In this document: positions 1 to 12,100 of the stretch, in pieces
Numbering within the stretch: position 1 is the stretch's first letter
Layout: every line of letters starts with the position of its first letter
NCBI GenBank assembly: GCA_963924555.1
Contig: OZ004587.1
Span: 6,588,075 to 6,652,074 of the forward strand
Direction of reading: 5' to 3'
Source of the DNA: Crambe crambe
Taxonomy: Eukaryota > Porifera > Demospongiae > Poecilosclerida > Crambeidae
Length of the DNA stretch: 64,000 bases
Made by a program: the position numbers and the translations under genes
Notes under the pieces: generated by a model
Told to the model about the DNA's origin: nothing
The model's input: only the letters and a program-made list of their open reading frames with translations
Databases searched by the model: none

Positions 1-31
<31 letters not shown>

Positions 32-42
32 CCTCTCCCTCC

Positions 43-118
<76 letters not shown>
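1..118. repeat. (CT)n microsatellite at window edge
   Basis: Almost pure CT dinucleotide with a few CCCT interruptions. It runs off the left edge of the window, so its true length is unknown. Confidence 0.97.
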
Positions 119-120
<2 letters not shown>

Positions 121-598
121 GATACTAGCTCTCCCCCTCCTAAGATATTGCTGTACATGATATTCAACAGGACTATAATAATTTAGGTTTTTGAAAGAAT
201 TGAATTTCTAATGGTTGGCAGCTTGTGTACGTATTTCTCACTCCACACTAATATAGTTGACACCTCCACATTCTGAAATGCAAACAGGCATAATTATGCA
301 AGGTGTGTCTAACTTGAACTTTGTACCTCATAATGAATTACAAGGCTATATATGTATGTAGCACTGCTAGTAAGATTCCACAGTGACAGTGGAAACTTCT
401 ATAGTGAACACTTTGAGACCAGCTAAGTTATTTTTTCCTAAATAGAAAGGTTTCCAGGGAGGTGTTGTTTTTTTTTTTGTACTGCTGTCCCGAAATAGAG
501 AGTTTACTAAGAGAGGTTTCACAGTACAAGGCTGTACCAAGAGAGCAAAAAGTGTGGGAAATGTCCCTAATAGGAAAGTATTTCATACTGAATCTAGG

Positions 599-757
599 TA
601 GGGCTAGGGCTAGGGCTAGGGCTAGGGCTAGAGTTCACTAAGAGAGGTTCCATTGTACAAGGCTGTAGAGGATGCCACAACTAAGAGAGTGGGAAATGTC
701 CCTAATAGGGCTATTTCATCAATCTAGGGCTAGGGCTAGGGGTAGGGGTAGGGGTTA
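599..757. repeat. TAGGGC telomere-like hexamer runs
   Basis: Two short runs of the hexamer TAGGGC lie at about 599-631 and 721-757; the second drifts into GGGGTA. They resemble a variant of the metazoan telomere repeat TTAGGG but are interstitial and short. Confidence 0.75.
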
Positions 758-884
758 GAGTTCACAAAGAGAGGTTCCACTGTACAAGGCTGTAGAGGAT
801 TCCACAACTAAGAGAGCAAGAAGAGTGGAAAAAATGTCCTTCATAGATATTATTGTTGTTGTTGTTTTTAATATTGTATCCTGA

Positions 885-1048
<164 letters not shown>

Positions 1049-1429
1049 ACTAGTGGTTCCACAGTACAAAACTGTAGCACTGCTAACAGCATTGATATGC
1101 TCAGAGAGAGAAGAAATGTAGCAAGCAAATGTAGATGTAGTCACATGAAATAGGAGCAGTGTTTGTGTCCAAGTTGTGTTGTACCAGACAAGACAAGTAC
1201 ACTACAGAACCAAGCCATAAAAGGATTGGAGCCATAATTTATGACACTTAAGTTTAAAATTATACATTCACTAAGGTCTTTTTCATTCTTTATAACTGGT
1301 ACAACTTTGGGTGATCAGCTCTCTGCTGGCGTTTTAGATATGAAATTTGGTCAAGAATTGAGAAAATTAGAGAATGATCAAGGGATCAAGTAGCTCACCT
1401 GTAGAAAATTATGATTGGACCCACTATTA

Positions 1430-1660
1430 AGCCATAGAATACTGTGATTAGATCTGCATTAACCCATAGAATACTATGATTGGACCTATACAATGCTATG
1501 ATTGGACCTATAGGATACTATGATTGGATCTATAGGATACTATGATTGGACCTATAGGATACTATGATTGGACCTATAGGATACTATGATTGGACCTATA
1601 GGCTATAGAATACTATGATTGGACCAGCATTAATACTATAATTGGACCAGCATTAAAAAT
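1430..1660. repeat. Tandem array of ~21-bp units
   Basis: About ten imperfect repeats of a unit close to 'actatgattggacctatagg', with a few longer spaced copies at both ends. Confidence 0.85.
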
Positions 1661-2492
1661 CATCGAGAGATTAATTTTTTTAAAGTTTAGTTTATCAACC
1701 CACAAGGGAATGGTTTGTTTATTATTGCTTCACCTGGTTCCCAAATTTGATAACAGGCAGGGCAAATCAAAAATTGTGAGTAAAATTTAATCGAAACAAA
1801 AACTAATGAAATGGACTTGCCCATAAAGAAGGTCCGTCTCACATATCAATGGTGTTTGGCCTAGTTTCCTAACATTTCAACTGGAATCTACCATGTGTAA
1901 GTGGGTGGAGCATTCCCGGTCTATGAAAGGTACCTTTTACGCACAGGAACCATCATGAACTAATGCATAGCTTCAGGCATTGAGGGACAAAAGTCAGATA
2001 TACAATGCACTCCTGGCAGCAAACAGTTGTATATGTGATCTAACTCAAGCCCTTAAAAAAACAACAACCCACCCTCTCCTTATGAAAAAATGAATAGGCC
2101 GGGTAGGTATGGGTTGTTGTATTCTCAAGGGGGTATAAAGTTCATTTGTGATTAATGGACTTGTTAAAAAAGCAATAATTTTGAAGAGAAGACTTATTCA
2201 TAATTATCATAGGTCAGGATGGCATAAAGTATCAACATTATAAAACAAACATGGTGTTAAGATTTATTTTATCGAGCGAGTACCATGATTCCGTATGCCG
2301 AGTGGGGATTTAACCGTTATAATATTATGCTAACCCCATTTAGTGTAATAAAGTCACTATTAAAGGATAATGGCAAAGCTAGATGCTGTATTACATAACA
2401 CAGGCTCTATTGGATAACCACAATTGCGTTCAAGAGTGAAAGCTTACCACAATGACACCTCTGCACCAACGCTTAGCTAAAGGTCCACTTAC

Positions 2493-2738
2493 TTTCATGA
2501 GATTGAGCGTCCGAACCAAGTCCTCTTGCACGACCATCAGTTGCTCGTAAGCATTCTTCTTCACAGAGTCCTCGTCCTCCTCCTGCATGGCCTTGATACG
2601 CCTCTGCCGCTCCTCTTCGATCGCTGTCTTCATCATCTTGTTGGCCATGCTGCGCATCAGCTCCTGGTGCATAGACTCCTTCGCTTCCTGAGCCTGGGGG
2701 CTGAGCGGTACTTCACTGTTCTCTGTTGTCGCAGCCAT
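2493..2738 (-). CDS. First coding exon of an unrecognised small helical protein
   Basis: The exon encodes 82 residues from an ATG at 2738 to a consensus GTAAGT donor beginning at 2492, ending in phase 0. The product starts MAATTENSEVPLSP and continues as a highly charged, probably alpha-helical segment rich in Glu, Arg, Lys and Met (for example RSMANKMMKTAIEEERQRR). I do not recognise the family. The ATG lies 270 bp downstream of the dUTPase stop on the same strand, so it is a separate gene in a compact block. Reading through the donor adds only 20 residues before a stop, so splicing is more likely. Later exons, at lower coordinates, were not found. Confidence 0.6.
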
Positions 2739-3007
2739 GGTTGGTACTTTCAGAGCTCAGAACACGAAATAAAAACTGCTTCTTTCCTGACAGAAGAAAA
2801 AACCAAAGGAATTTTTATCTACTGCCTTATTAACAGACCGAGTTATGCGCATGCTCAGTAAAATTCATTTGACAGCTCCACCCAAATTCATTGATTTTTG
2901 CTACATACTGTACAGAGAATACATCCTTTGGGTGGTAATTTTATGTTCTGTGTGACAGCTGTTAATTTAAAAACTGGATGGCTAGTTGAAATAGTGGTGC
3001 TGATGTG

Positions 3008-5684
3008 TTATCTTCCAGTAGAGCCAAACCCACCACTTCCTCTATCAGACGAAGGAAGTTCCTATAGAGAAGGAGGAGGGAAAGAGGTAGTTAATTCTTG
3101 ACCTTTAACCTTTAATTCATGCATAGAGGGAGAGAGCTTGTTAGCAAATCTGACTCATACAATTGTCTGTCAAATCATTGTTATTTGATTAGACAGCAGC
3201 CTACAGAGTAACTATCACTGGCACCAGTACCCTTGGGCCTATCTCTAGAACTGCCTACTGGCACCACAGTGCCCCTCCAGAATGGCTTACAGAGTAACCA
3301 TCACTGCCCTTGGGCCTATCTCCGTAACTGGCACCAGTGCCGTTTCACTAGCCAGTATAGGTGCTGTTGAGACAAAGAGGTGGTCATCATTATAGGTTCT
3401 GTTGAGACATGCCTTATAAATTACACCTTGCTTTAAGTTAGTCGTTTATAAGATAACATTTAAGACAGTAATGGAGCTTAGAAGCCCCTGCTATTAAAAA
3501 TATGGTGCTGTTTATCCTCCAAAATGCAATGTTTATCTGTCGGTCTCATAACAAAACCAATTTTTACAGGTTAGGGTTGTAAAATCAGCAGTTAAGATAA
3601 TCTGTAAGTGAGGTGTTAATATATTATGCATCCACTGGGTGCCTTTGAGCAAGTTGTTTCAGGTTAGGCATGCTAAATTAGCAACATTCTAGTTTCATTA
3701 TCATGTTCAGAATAATGAGCTGGCTCTCAGAACATTCTGCCAGAGGAGACCTGTTTCTATAATGATCACAATCTGGATAGAGACTCAGAGGTGGTCTTAT
3801 TTGAGTAATGGATGCAGTGCAACCTGTCTATAGTGACCACCTGGTCAACTTTGATTGGACCCATAGGTGCATTATCCAATGACCTCTCTAATAAGAACAC
3901 CTTGATAGAACCCATAGGTGGTCAGGTTTCACTACATCCATTATCCATAATCTCTCTAATAAAGACCAGCTTTATGAATGGTTGCTATGACTCAGCATGT
4001 ACCTCGACCTCCTCAATAGGAGGAGTGAAAATCCTCTCCAGGACAAGTTGAGCAATGCGGTCACCTTTCTTGACCTCGTAGTCCTCACCAGAGAGGTTGA
4101 ACAAAACCACTCCCACATTTCCTCTGTAGTCACGATCAATCACGCCAGCTGAATCACAACCAAAAACAGTTCCTTCTCAATCAATAACCAATATTTAAAC
4201 AACTAGAGTGGACCTCTGATAAAAGGACACTCTGAAAGAGGAAAAACCTTTGCACAATATACAAAATAACAGGAAAACCACTTTACAAAAGACAAAAGGC
4301 TGGGTCCCAAGCGTGTCTATTATTCCGAGGTTCCACTGTACTAGAGTGGAACCTTGACTAAATGACACTCTGAAAGAGGAAAAACCTTTGTATATAATGC
4401 ACTCTATACAAAATAACCTCCAAAAAGAGGAAAACCAGACAAAAGGATGGGTCCCAAATGTGTCCATCATTCGGACTGTACACTCTGTACCTCCAAAAGA
4501 GGACAACCTCTCTACAAAGGACAAAAGGATGGGTCCCAAGTGTTTCCATTATTCAGACTGTACACTCTGTACCTCCAAAAGAAGACAACCTCTCTACAAA
4601 TGACAAAAGGATGGGTCCCAAGTGTTTCCATTATTCAGACTGTACACTGTATACCTCCAAAAGAAGACAACCTCTCTACAAAGGACAAAAGGATGGGTCC
4701 CAAGTGTTTCCATTATTCAGAGGTTCCACTGTATACTCTATATAAAAGAGGAGAACTTCTCTACAAAGGACGAAATATTGGGTCCCAAGTGTGTCCATTA
4801 TTTGACCTTGACATAGGATGACTGTTGGTGCTACAGACCATACAACCTTAACTAATTGCTGTTTAACTAATACATAGAATTATACCTCCAACATCAATGT
4901 GGTGCTTCCATGACAAACTTGATCTTGGAGCTGGATAGAAAAATAAAGAAAAAAAAACAAGTAACAACAACAACAACGACAACAACAACAAGAGAGAGAG
5001 TGTGGTATATAGGGGAGGGAGGGAGGATTAGGGAGGAAGAGAGGGAAGGCTGTAGAGAGGGGAGGGGCAGTAGAAGGATGGGGAGGCGAGGGGGGAGGGG
5101 CTCTAGGGAGGGAGGCAAAGAGCAGGGAGGGAAGAATAGAGTAGGGGAAGGGCTGCTGTGCAAGGAGGGAAGTACCTACCTACTCTGCCATAGCAACCTT
5201 CTGGTAGAGCCACAGCTACGTCTGTCTTTACCAGAGCCTTGCCCATTCTACCAATCACGATATCGTAAGCACTGGAGTGGAGAAAATGTACCTGAGCTGA
5301 GCAGATGCAATTTAATAGGCCACAGTACACAATGGCGTTTGTTAATAGAGCTACCCTTTATCAACAATACTTTCATGGCCCGCCCGAAGGCTAGTCCAGA
5401 GGGTAAAGGGTCGGCCCACAGCTTAACTTGCAGTACATGCATGTAGTGCAGTGCAGCTTGGCCGCGCCTGTCAGCCCGCAGGCTTATTAGCTAGCTAGCT
5501 ACCTGTAGAGGTCATATCCTGCTGCAAGACTGGAGCCTCTAGTCGGAATGGTGGCGTTTTCAGATAGCTTCTTCACCTTGAGGCCTGGCATACTCACTTC
5601 CACCGCCTCTCCTTCACTCCCGAACTTAAATTTCTTGCTGGTGAACTCGGGTTGTTCACCGTTAGTTGCCATGACCAGAGACAT
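3008..5684 (-). CDS. DUT: Deoxyuridine triphosphatase (dUTPase), five exons
   Basis: Hydrolyses dUTP to dUMP and pyrophosphate, keeping uracil out of DNA and supplying dTMP synthesis; the family works as a homotrimer. Exons on the minus strand: 5503-5684, 5180-5271, 4886-4930, 4003-4148 and 3008-3061, with all phases compatible. Diagnostic family motifs appear in order: AAGYDLYSAYD (motif 1), [14 protein letters not shown] (motif 2), [20 protein letters not shown] (motif 3, with the catalytic Asp region), [15 protein letters not shown] (motif 4), and the Gly-rich C-terminal [11 protein letters not shown] lid (motif 5). I chose the start [14 protein letters not shown] at 5684. The frame is open upstream to an ATG at 5840 through an Ala-Pro-rich stretch, which could encode a mitochondrial leader isoform, as in animals with nuclear and mitochondrial forms. 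Identity is very secure; the exact N-terminus is not. Confidence 0.95.
3062..4002. other. dUTPase intron 4
   Basis: About 940 bp without coding signal. It contains short diverged repeats of the 'gtgcagtgcaacctgtctatagtgaccacct' kind that are also scattered through other introns of the window, and poorly preserved duplications around 3190-3340 (cagagtaac(t/c)atcactg). Confidence 0.6.
4200..4830. repeat. Tandem array of ~90-bp units in dUTPase intron 3
   Basis: About six units built on 'ctctctacaaaggacaaaag', 'gatgggtcccaagtgt' and 'cattattcagactgtac'. A diverged single unit recurs near 8940-9050 and its reverse complement near 22160-22370, so the unit belongs to a dispersed family. The open frames over it are repeat artefacts. 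Confidence 0.85.
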
Positions 5685-6202
5685 TGCTGGAGCTGGAGCT
5701 GGAGCTGGAGTTGGAGTTCTTTTCAAATTTCGGAGAGAGAGAAGAGTGAAACTTGCAACTTTACCGCGCAAAATCCCCGCCGGCGCCATACCCGCACCAA
5801 GTGATTTGTGGTTTTCATGCCCCCCCTCCCCCGCCCCCAATTAGAAAATTATTTCTATGGGTGATCATGGTGATGGAACATTGAAAGCTGAAAGTAGTCC
5901 AGCGATTGTGTTGCATCTGTGATATGGAATATTTTACTCAGACTAGATCTACTGGGCCCATTTAAGGTTTAATTATACAAACTCCGAATGCAATTATGTA
6001 CTAACACCATCACTACTTTTCAGTCTTTACTGCTTTAATGCACAAATGCACAAAGGGGCTGTCCCTATTAATTAGAGCTCTACACGCATGCGCTCTACCT
6101 AGCTAGCTAGCTAGTAATAATCGCTCGCGCGATAAAATCTGCAAAAAAAGCTAGGGGGCATTTCATAGTTCTCAGCTGCATGCATGCACCGGGCAGGCAG
6201 AC

Positions 6203-9072
6203 ATGAAGCGTTTAGCCTACTTTCTACTGACTTCTGTCCTGCTACTGAAGCTGGTAAGTCCTCAGTAAGCTTACAATAACCGAGTCTAAGCTTAGCAGGT
6301 CGGCCTAGCCATATTAACCCCCTTCCTTTGATATAGATTTCTGCAGTTTGCTCTTCTTATGCATCTCTGACGGTGAGTCTGAACGTAACCACGCAGCCCC
6401 TGAAGACCAATGGCAGCTTCTGCGCAGTATACAACCCTTCCTTCACTAAATCCCTACCAACTGGAAACCCACCAGACCGTAACCAATACCATGTTGCTTT
6501 CTACCCGAACACATCTGAAATTTATAACCCGATGGGTTGCTCTCTTCTTCCAAATGATTTCACTCAAAATCACTCTCTGGTAGTGGATAGAGGTAACTGC
6601 ACTTACTACAGGAAAGCATTGGTGGCTCAGAAGGTCAACGCTTCTCTCTTGGTTGTGGTTTATAATGACACGACCGTTGACTCTGTGCCAAGTTTGAATC
6701 CAGAAGACCCTGATGATCCTGCCATTACGATACCTGTGCTACTCGTAGATAATGGCAGTGGAGAAGAATTGAAGGTACGTATCAGAGAGTACGATAGTGG
6801 TCTCTAAGTAGGGATGGCACGGATTGCCCCATTGGACTACTTAGTATTTTCTTTCATATTTAATGTGCAGTCTTAGGCAGTATAATAATTCTGTTATGTA
6901 ATCTGCCTGTAATAACTAGCACAGCTTCCCTGAAATGAACTTAACTTTGTCTAGACACTTTTATGTGTCCCATTCAGGATGTGCATTAGTTCCTCCTTGA
7001 AATCGGATACCACTAATTTTCTGTGTTCCACTGCAATGTAGATATGCTGTTGATTCACCACACTTCTCTAATCTGGACACTTTTCTGTGTCTCGTTGCAT
7101 TAATTATTAAGTATGGATGCAGTGGACTCTCCAATATGGCGACTGTACTGTTTTCCCTTTCTAATAGGCATCCAAAGTCCGTTATAATTATAACACAGCC
7201 TTGCAGCTTGGAGAAGAATTGAGCTTGTTTCCCACTGCAATGTAGATATACATTGATTCACCACACCTCTCTAATCAGGACACTTTTATGTCCCATTGCA
7301 GTTATTACTGTGAGGACACCCTTTAATCAGGACACTATTGCAATAATTATTGAAATGAGGACACCCCTTTAATCAGGACACTATTGCAATAATTATTACT
7401 GTGAGGACACCCCTTTAATCAGGACACTTTTTATGTCTCATTGCAGTTATTCCCTTTAATCAGGACACTATTGGAATAATTATTACTGTGAGGACACCCC
7501 TTTAATCAAGACACGTTTATGTCTCATTGCAATAATTATTAGTGCAGTGGAGTGTACTAGCAGGGCTCACTATAACAGTCATTTTCCGGTCAATTCCTTC
7601 ATTTATCTGGTCATTTTCAGCCTTTGTCCGACCAATTTTTCTATTATATTGCATTTAAAACTGGTATTAGATGATCATGTCAGGACAATAATAGAGTGTT
7701 ACTGTGAGCCCCGATGTAGACATTGTTTACAGTTTTCGACGCAACATTTGTATATTGAATATTAGTCAACAGTACCTTCCTTCCTTAGCAGAATGTCTAC
7801 ACATGATTAGAAAACTTGACAGTTTGCTTTATGCAGGTGCAGTGGATTGCAACATGAAATCCAGAACACCAAACCAAAATTATTCTTAAGTAGCCCAACT
7901 CTAAAGCCACAATTAAGTCCTTTGAAAGGAGACTATGTGACTTCATGTTGCAATCCACTGTAGCATTCATTATCGATCTCATGACTTGTACATTCGTATG
8001 CATGCCATATCAGTGGGAAATTTTTCTCATGAATTTCGAGATTCGATTCTGCTTCCATTTTTGTCAACCTTACCCCACCAAAAATGTTCAATTTGTACGA
8101 AATGACTCGGTGTGTCTTGCATTCTTATCTAATTGTTTACCGTCTAACATTTAATTAGAGCAGGGGTATGTTTGGCCCAGGCAGGGGCTGTGGTGGTGAT
8201 CGATTTTGGTCGAACAAACCCTTACCATTCCCAGCTGTGGGAGTCATTGATTGAAATTGTTCCACTTTCAGTGCAACTAGTGTGGCATAGAGATCTTTAG
8301 GGGACAACCATAATACCAGACATTGTACTGCAGTAGAGTGTATTCTAGGTCAATACCATACCAACATGTTTTCTTTTTGTGGTCTATGCGTGGCCATTGT
8401 TATGACAGCACTAAAACAAGCCTATCTCTGTGGTTTCAAGCCTGAGATGGGCTTGGTTGATTGGCAGGAACTGTTTCTGTGTGACGTACTACTTTCAAGC
8501 ACCCTATGTATCTGATAGGGCTTGGTTGATTGACAGGTTTGTTTCTGTGACTACTTTCATTCTGCCAGCTGGTTTACATAGGGAAGTTTGTGTATCTGGT
8601 TGATTAGCAGGAAGTGGAGGGTCTGTTACGTTCATTCTGCTGGCTGGTAAGGGAGTTTCCTATATCCTGTTTATCTGATAGGGCTTGGTTGATGTGCAGG
8701 GAGTGGAGTCTGTGTGACTGACATTATGTTTATGTACTTTCATTCTGCCAGCTGCTTAGAGTGTTTTCCTTGATCCTGAACAATAGCAACATATAATTCA
8801 GACCATAAGGGTAAGGGAGTTCCTTATGTACATACATCAAAAGGTTGTTTTTTTTTATCTAACCATGTCAAAGTTGTTCGAAACTCCATGCCTCAATGTA
8901 CACTCTTAGTAGTATATTATATCAGTGAAACTGCTAATAAAGGACAAATGAAAGAGGACAAACCTCTCAACAAAGGACGATCTGTCTGTCTAAATAACCT
9001 CCAAGGGACAAAGGGATGGGTCCAAAGTGTGTCCATTATTAAGAGGTTCCAAGGTTCCAATATTTTCCCCCT

Positions 9073-9148
<76 letters not shown>

Positions 9149-12100
9149 ATAAGGAATTGAGCTGGTGAGTGTACTGACTTTAAAAACTGATTGCTAACTG
9201 ATCGTTTTCAATGGCTGATCATTTTCATAAATGTTACAGAGTAACCAAATTTGGAAATGTTATAATGAAATTTTTTATAAATGACAAATTTGAATTCGTT
9301 TCCATGGGAAAGAAATCTGCACTGAGAAAACTCTCGTGGTTGTATTGAATAACACACTAATTGATCGAATTCACTTTCCGTGTGTTTTTTAACTTCATTC
9401 ATTCCAGAGTTGGATGGATTCGTCACCAGTGTACCTCTCGGCCTATATCCCCACTTCCCCTCCTGTGGACCCCAGTTCTGTCGTCCTGTTCCTCATAGCT
9501 GTGGGCACTGTTGCAATGGCTTCCTTCCTGGCTAACACTCCTTTCCAGTTCCTCAGGTAATGAGTACGAGGAGCTTTGTTCATTATCAGAGAGTTATTGG
9601 TAGTCTTTTCAGGGCTCACAATAACAGTCGGTCACAGGTCAATTTGTCCTGTCATTGTCTGACCAATTTTTCTATTATAGCTAAACTGCTATTAGAAGGA
9701 AACAAGGGTGGAGATGAAGGACAGAAATATTAATCTTTGTGTGTTCTGTATATCCAGCCAACAATCCCTACATATACGTACATTACTACACTATAATCTG
9801 AAGCTACCCGACGTATATGTAGGGATTGTTGGCTGGATATACAGAACAAAGATTGATCCCATTTCCATCCTTTTTTATTTTTATTTTTTATTTTATTATT
9901 ATTTTGAGCAATGTATATAATCATATCTGGAGTGTTTCTGTGAGCCCTACAAAAGCCTCTACACTGAAGATAATGTAGTCTCACCACTGATTATTATAGC
10001 TAAACTTGAGGATTGCCAAGACCACCTGTTATTTGTTATTAAAGCTGGACAGCGGAGGTATTCAATGCCGGATGTATGCACAAACCCACTGCCTTTTTTG
10101 TGGCTTAAATTGTGGTATATAAATAGTGGTTCATTGGTTATTATGAGTGGCCGGGAACACAGCCTTACTCCAGACAACTATGAGGCTCTCTTCTGTTGAG
10201 CCTACAAAACTCTCTTCTGTTGAGCTCAACAGCAAAATAGTCCTGCGAGTTCTCAATAGCAAGATAGTCTTGCAAGCTTAACAGCAGATAATCTTGCAGT
10301 TGCCTGTAATAAGGATGTGTTGTCCCCCCAACTCATTTTTTTTTTTTGCGGTGGGTTTCTTCTCTTATGTGTGAACAGACTTGGGGACCCAAGCCCTTTT
10401 ATCCTTTATAAAGAGCTTGTCCTCGTTATGTGTAAAATGTATGAAATACTATAGATGTTTATTAGTGAAAGGTTTGTCCTCTTTCAAAGTATCCTTTATC
10501 ACTGAAAATGGAAAACAAGATGCTGCACACCAGATGCCCTGCAGCAGATCACCCTGCAGTTACCTGTAAATAAGATTTTATTAATCCCAGCCAAGCCTAC
10601 CAAATGTGATGGGTTTGGTCCAAATGTGAAGGTGTTTGTCGCCAGCATGTCAGCGAGTGGTAGGGCAGGGAATTATTCCTACACTGGGGTATTGGTTGCC
10701 GGGCAAATTTTGCATGTGGATTCCAATGGAGTGATTTCCATTCTGGCCACTGTGGCCCCTTAACATCTTTAATATTTTGCAAGATAATACCACTTTTCCC
10801 AAATACTATCACAAATATCGGTGCCCTGTACAGGTATGGGTTGCTCTTGCGTCGAGGAATGGAACATTTTTCCACGAGCAGAGAGGAAAGCAAGAACAAG
10901 ACGCTCTCTGTAGTCCTGACAGTCCTTGGAGTGATCGTCATGGTGACTGCTACCTGTGTGTTGCTGCTGCTTCTCTATTTCTTCTACAATCCCATGGGTA
11001 AGACCCTGTCTAATCAGTGAAACCTGTCTAATATATCATACCACTCTATTGGGAGACCACCTCTCTATATCTATAAGAACACTCCACCATGTCCCAACAG
11101 CACCTATTCCAGCTGCAGTGAAACCTGTCTAATCAGACCACCCTGTAATGAGACCACCTCTCTATTAAGGCCACTCCACCATGTCCCAACAACACCTATT
11201 CCAGCTGCAGTGAAACCTGTCTAATCAGACCACCCTGTAATGAGACCACCTCTCTATTAAGGCCACTCCACCATGTCCCAACAGCACCTATTCCAGCTGC
11301 AGTGAAACCTGTCTAATCAGACCACCCTGTAATGAGACCACCTCTCTATTAAGGCCACTCCACCATGTCCCAACAACACCTATTCCAGCTGCAGTGAAAC
11401 CTGTCTAATCAGACCACCCTGTAATGAGACCACCTCTCTATTAAGGCCACTCCACCATGTCCCAACAGCACCTATTCCAGCTGCAGTGAAACCTGTCTAA
11501 TCAGACCACCCTGTAATGAGACCACCTCTCTATTAAGGCCACTCCACCATGTCCCAACAACACCTATTCCAGCTGCAGTGAAACCTGTCTAATCAGACCA
11601 CCCTGTAATGAGACCACCTCTCTATTAAGGCCACTCCACCATGTCCCAACAGCACCTATTCCAGCTGCAGTGAAACCTGTCTTAATCAGATCACCCTGTA
11701 ATGAGACCACCTCTCTATTAAGACCACTCCACCATGTCCCAACAGCACCTATTCCAGCTGCAGTGAAACCTGTATAATCAGACCACCCTGTAATGAGACC
11801 ACCTCTCTATTAAGACCACTCCACCATGTCCCCAACAGCACCTATTCCAGCTACAGTGAAACCTGTAGAATGAGACCACCTCTCCACCATGTCCAAACAA
11901 CATGAGAAGTTCCACTGATCCAATAAAGTGTGCACTATTAATACGCAGGTGTATCCAGAGCTAGCCAATGCTCTAACTCGTTTAGCCTAGAGTGTTAATA
12001 TCTGATCATTGAGGGTTTAATTGCTGTTGTTGGCAAAATGTTGCACTGTACTGAGAAATGAATCTCACAGCTGCAAGGCAACTTGAGATGTTCAGATTCA

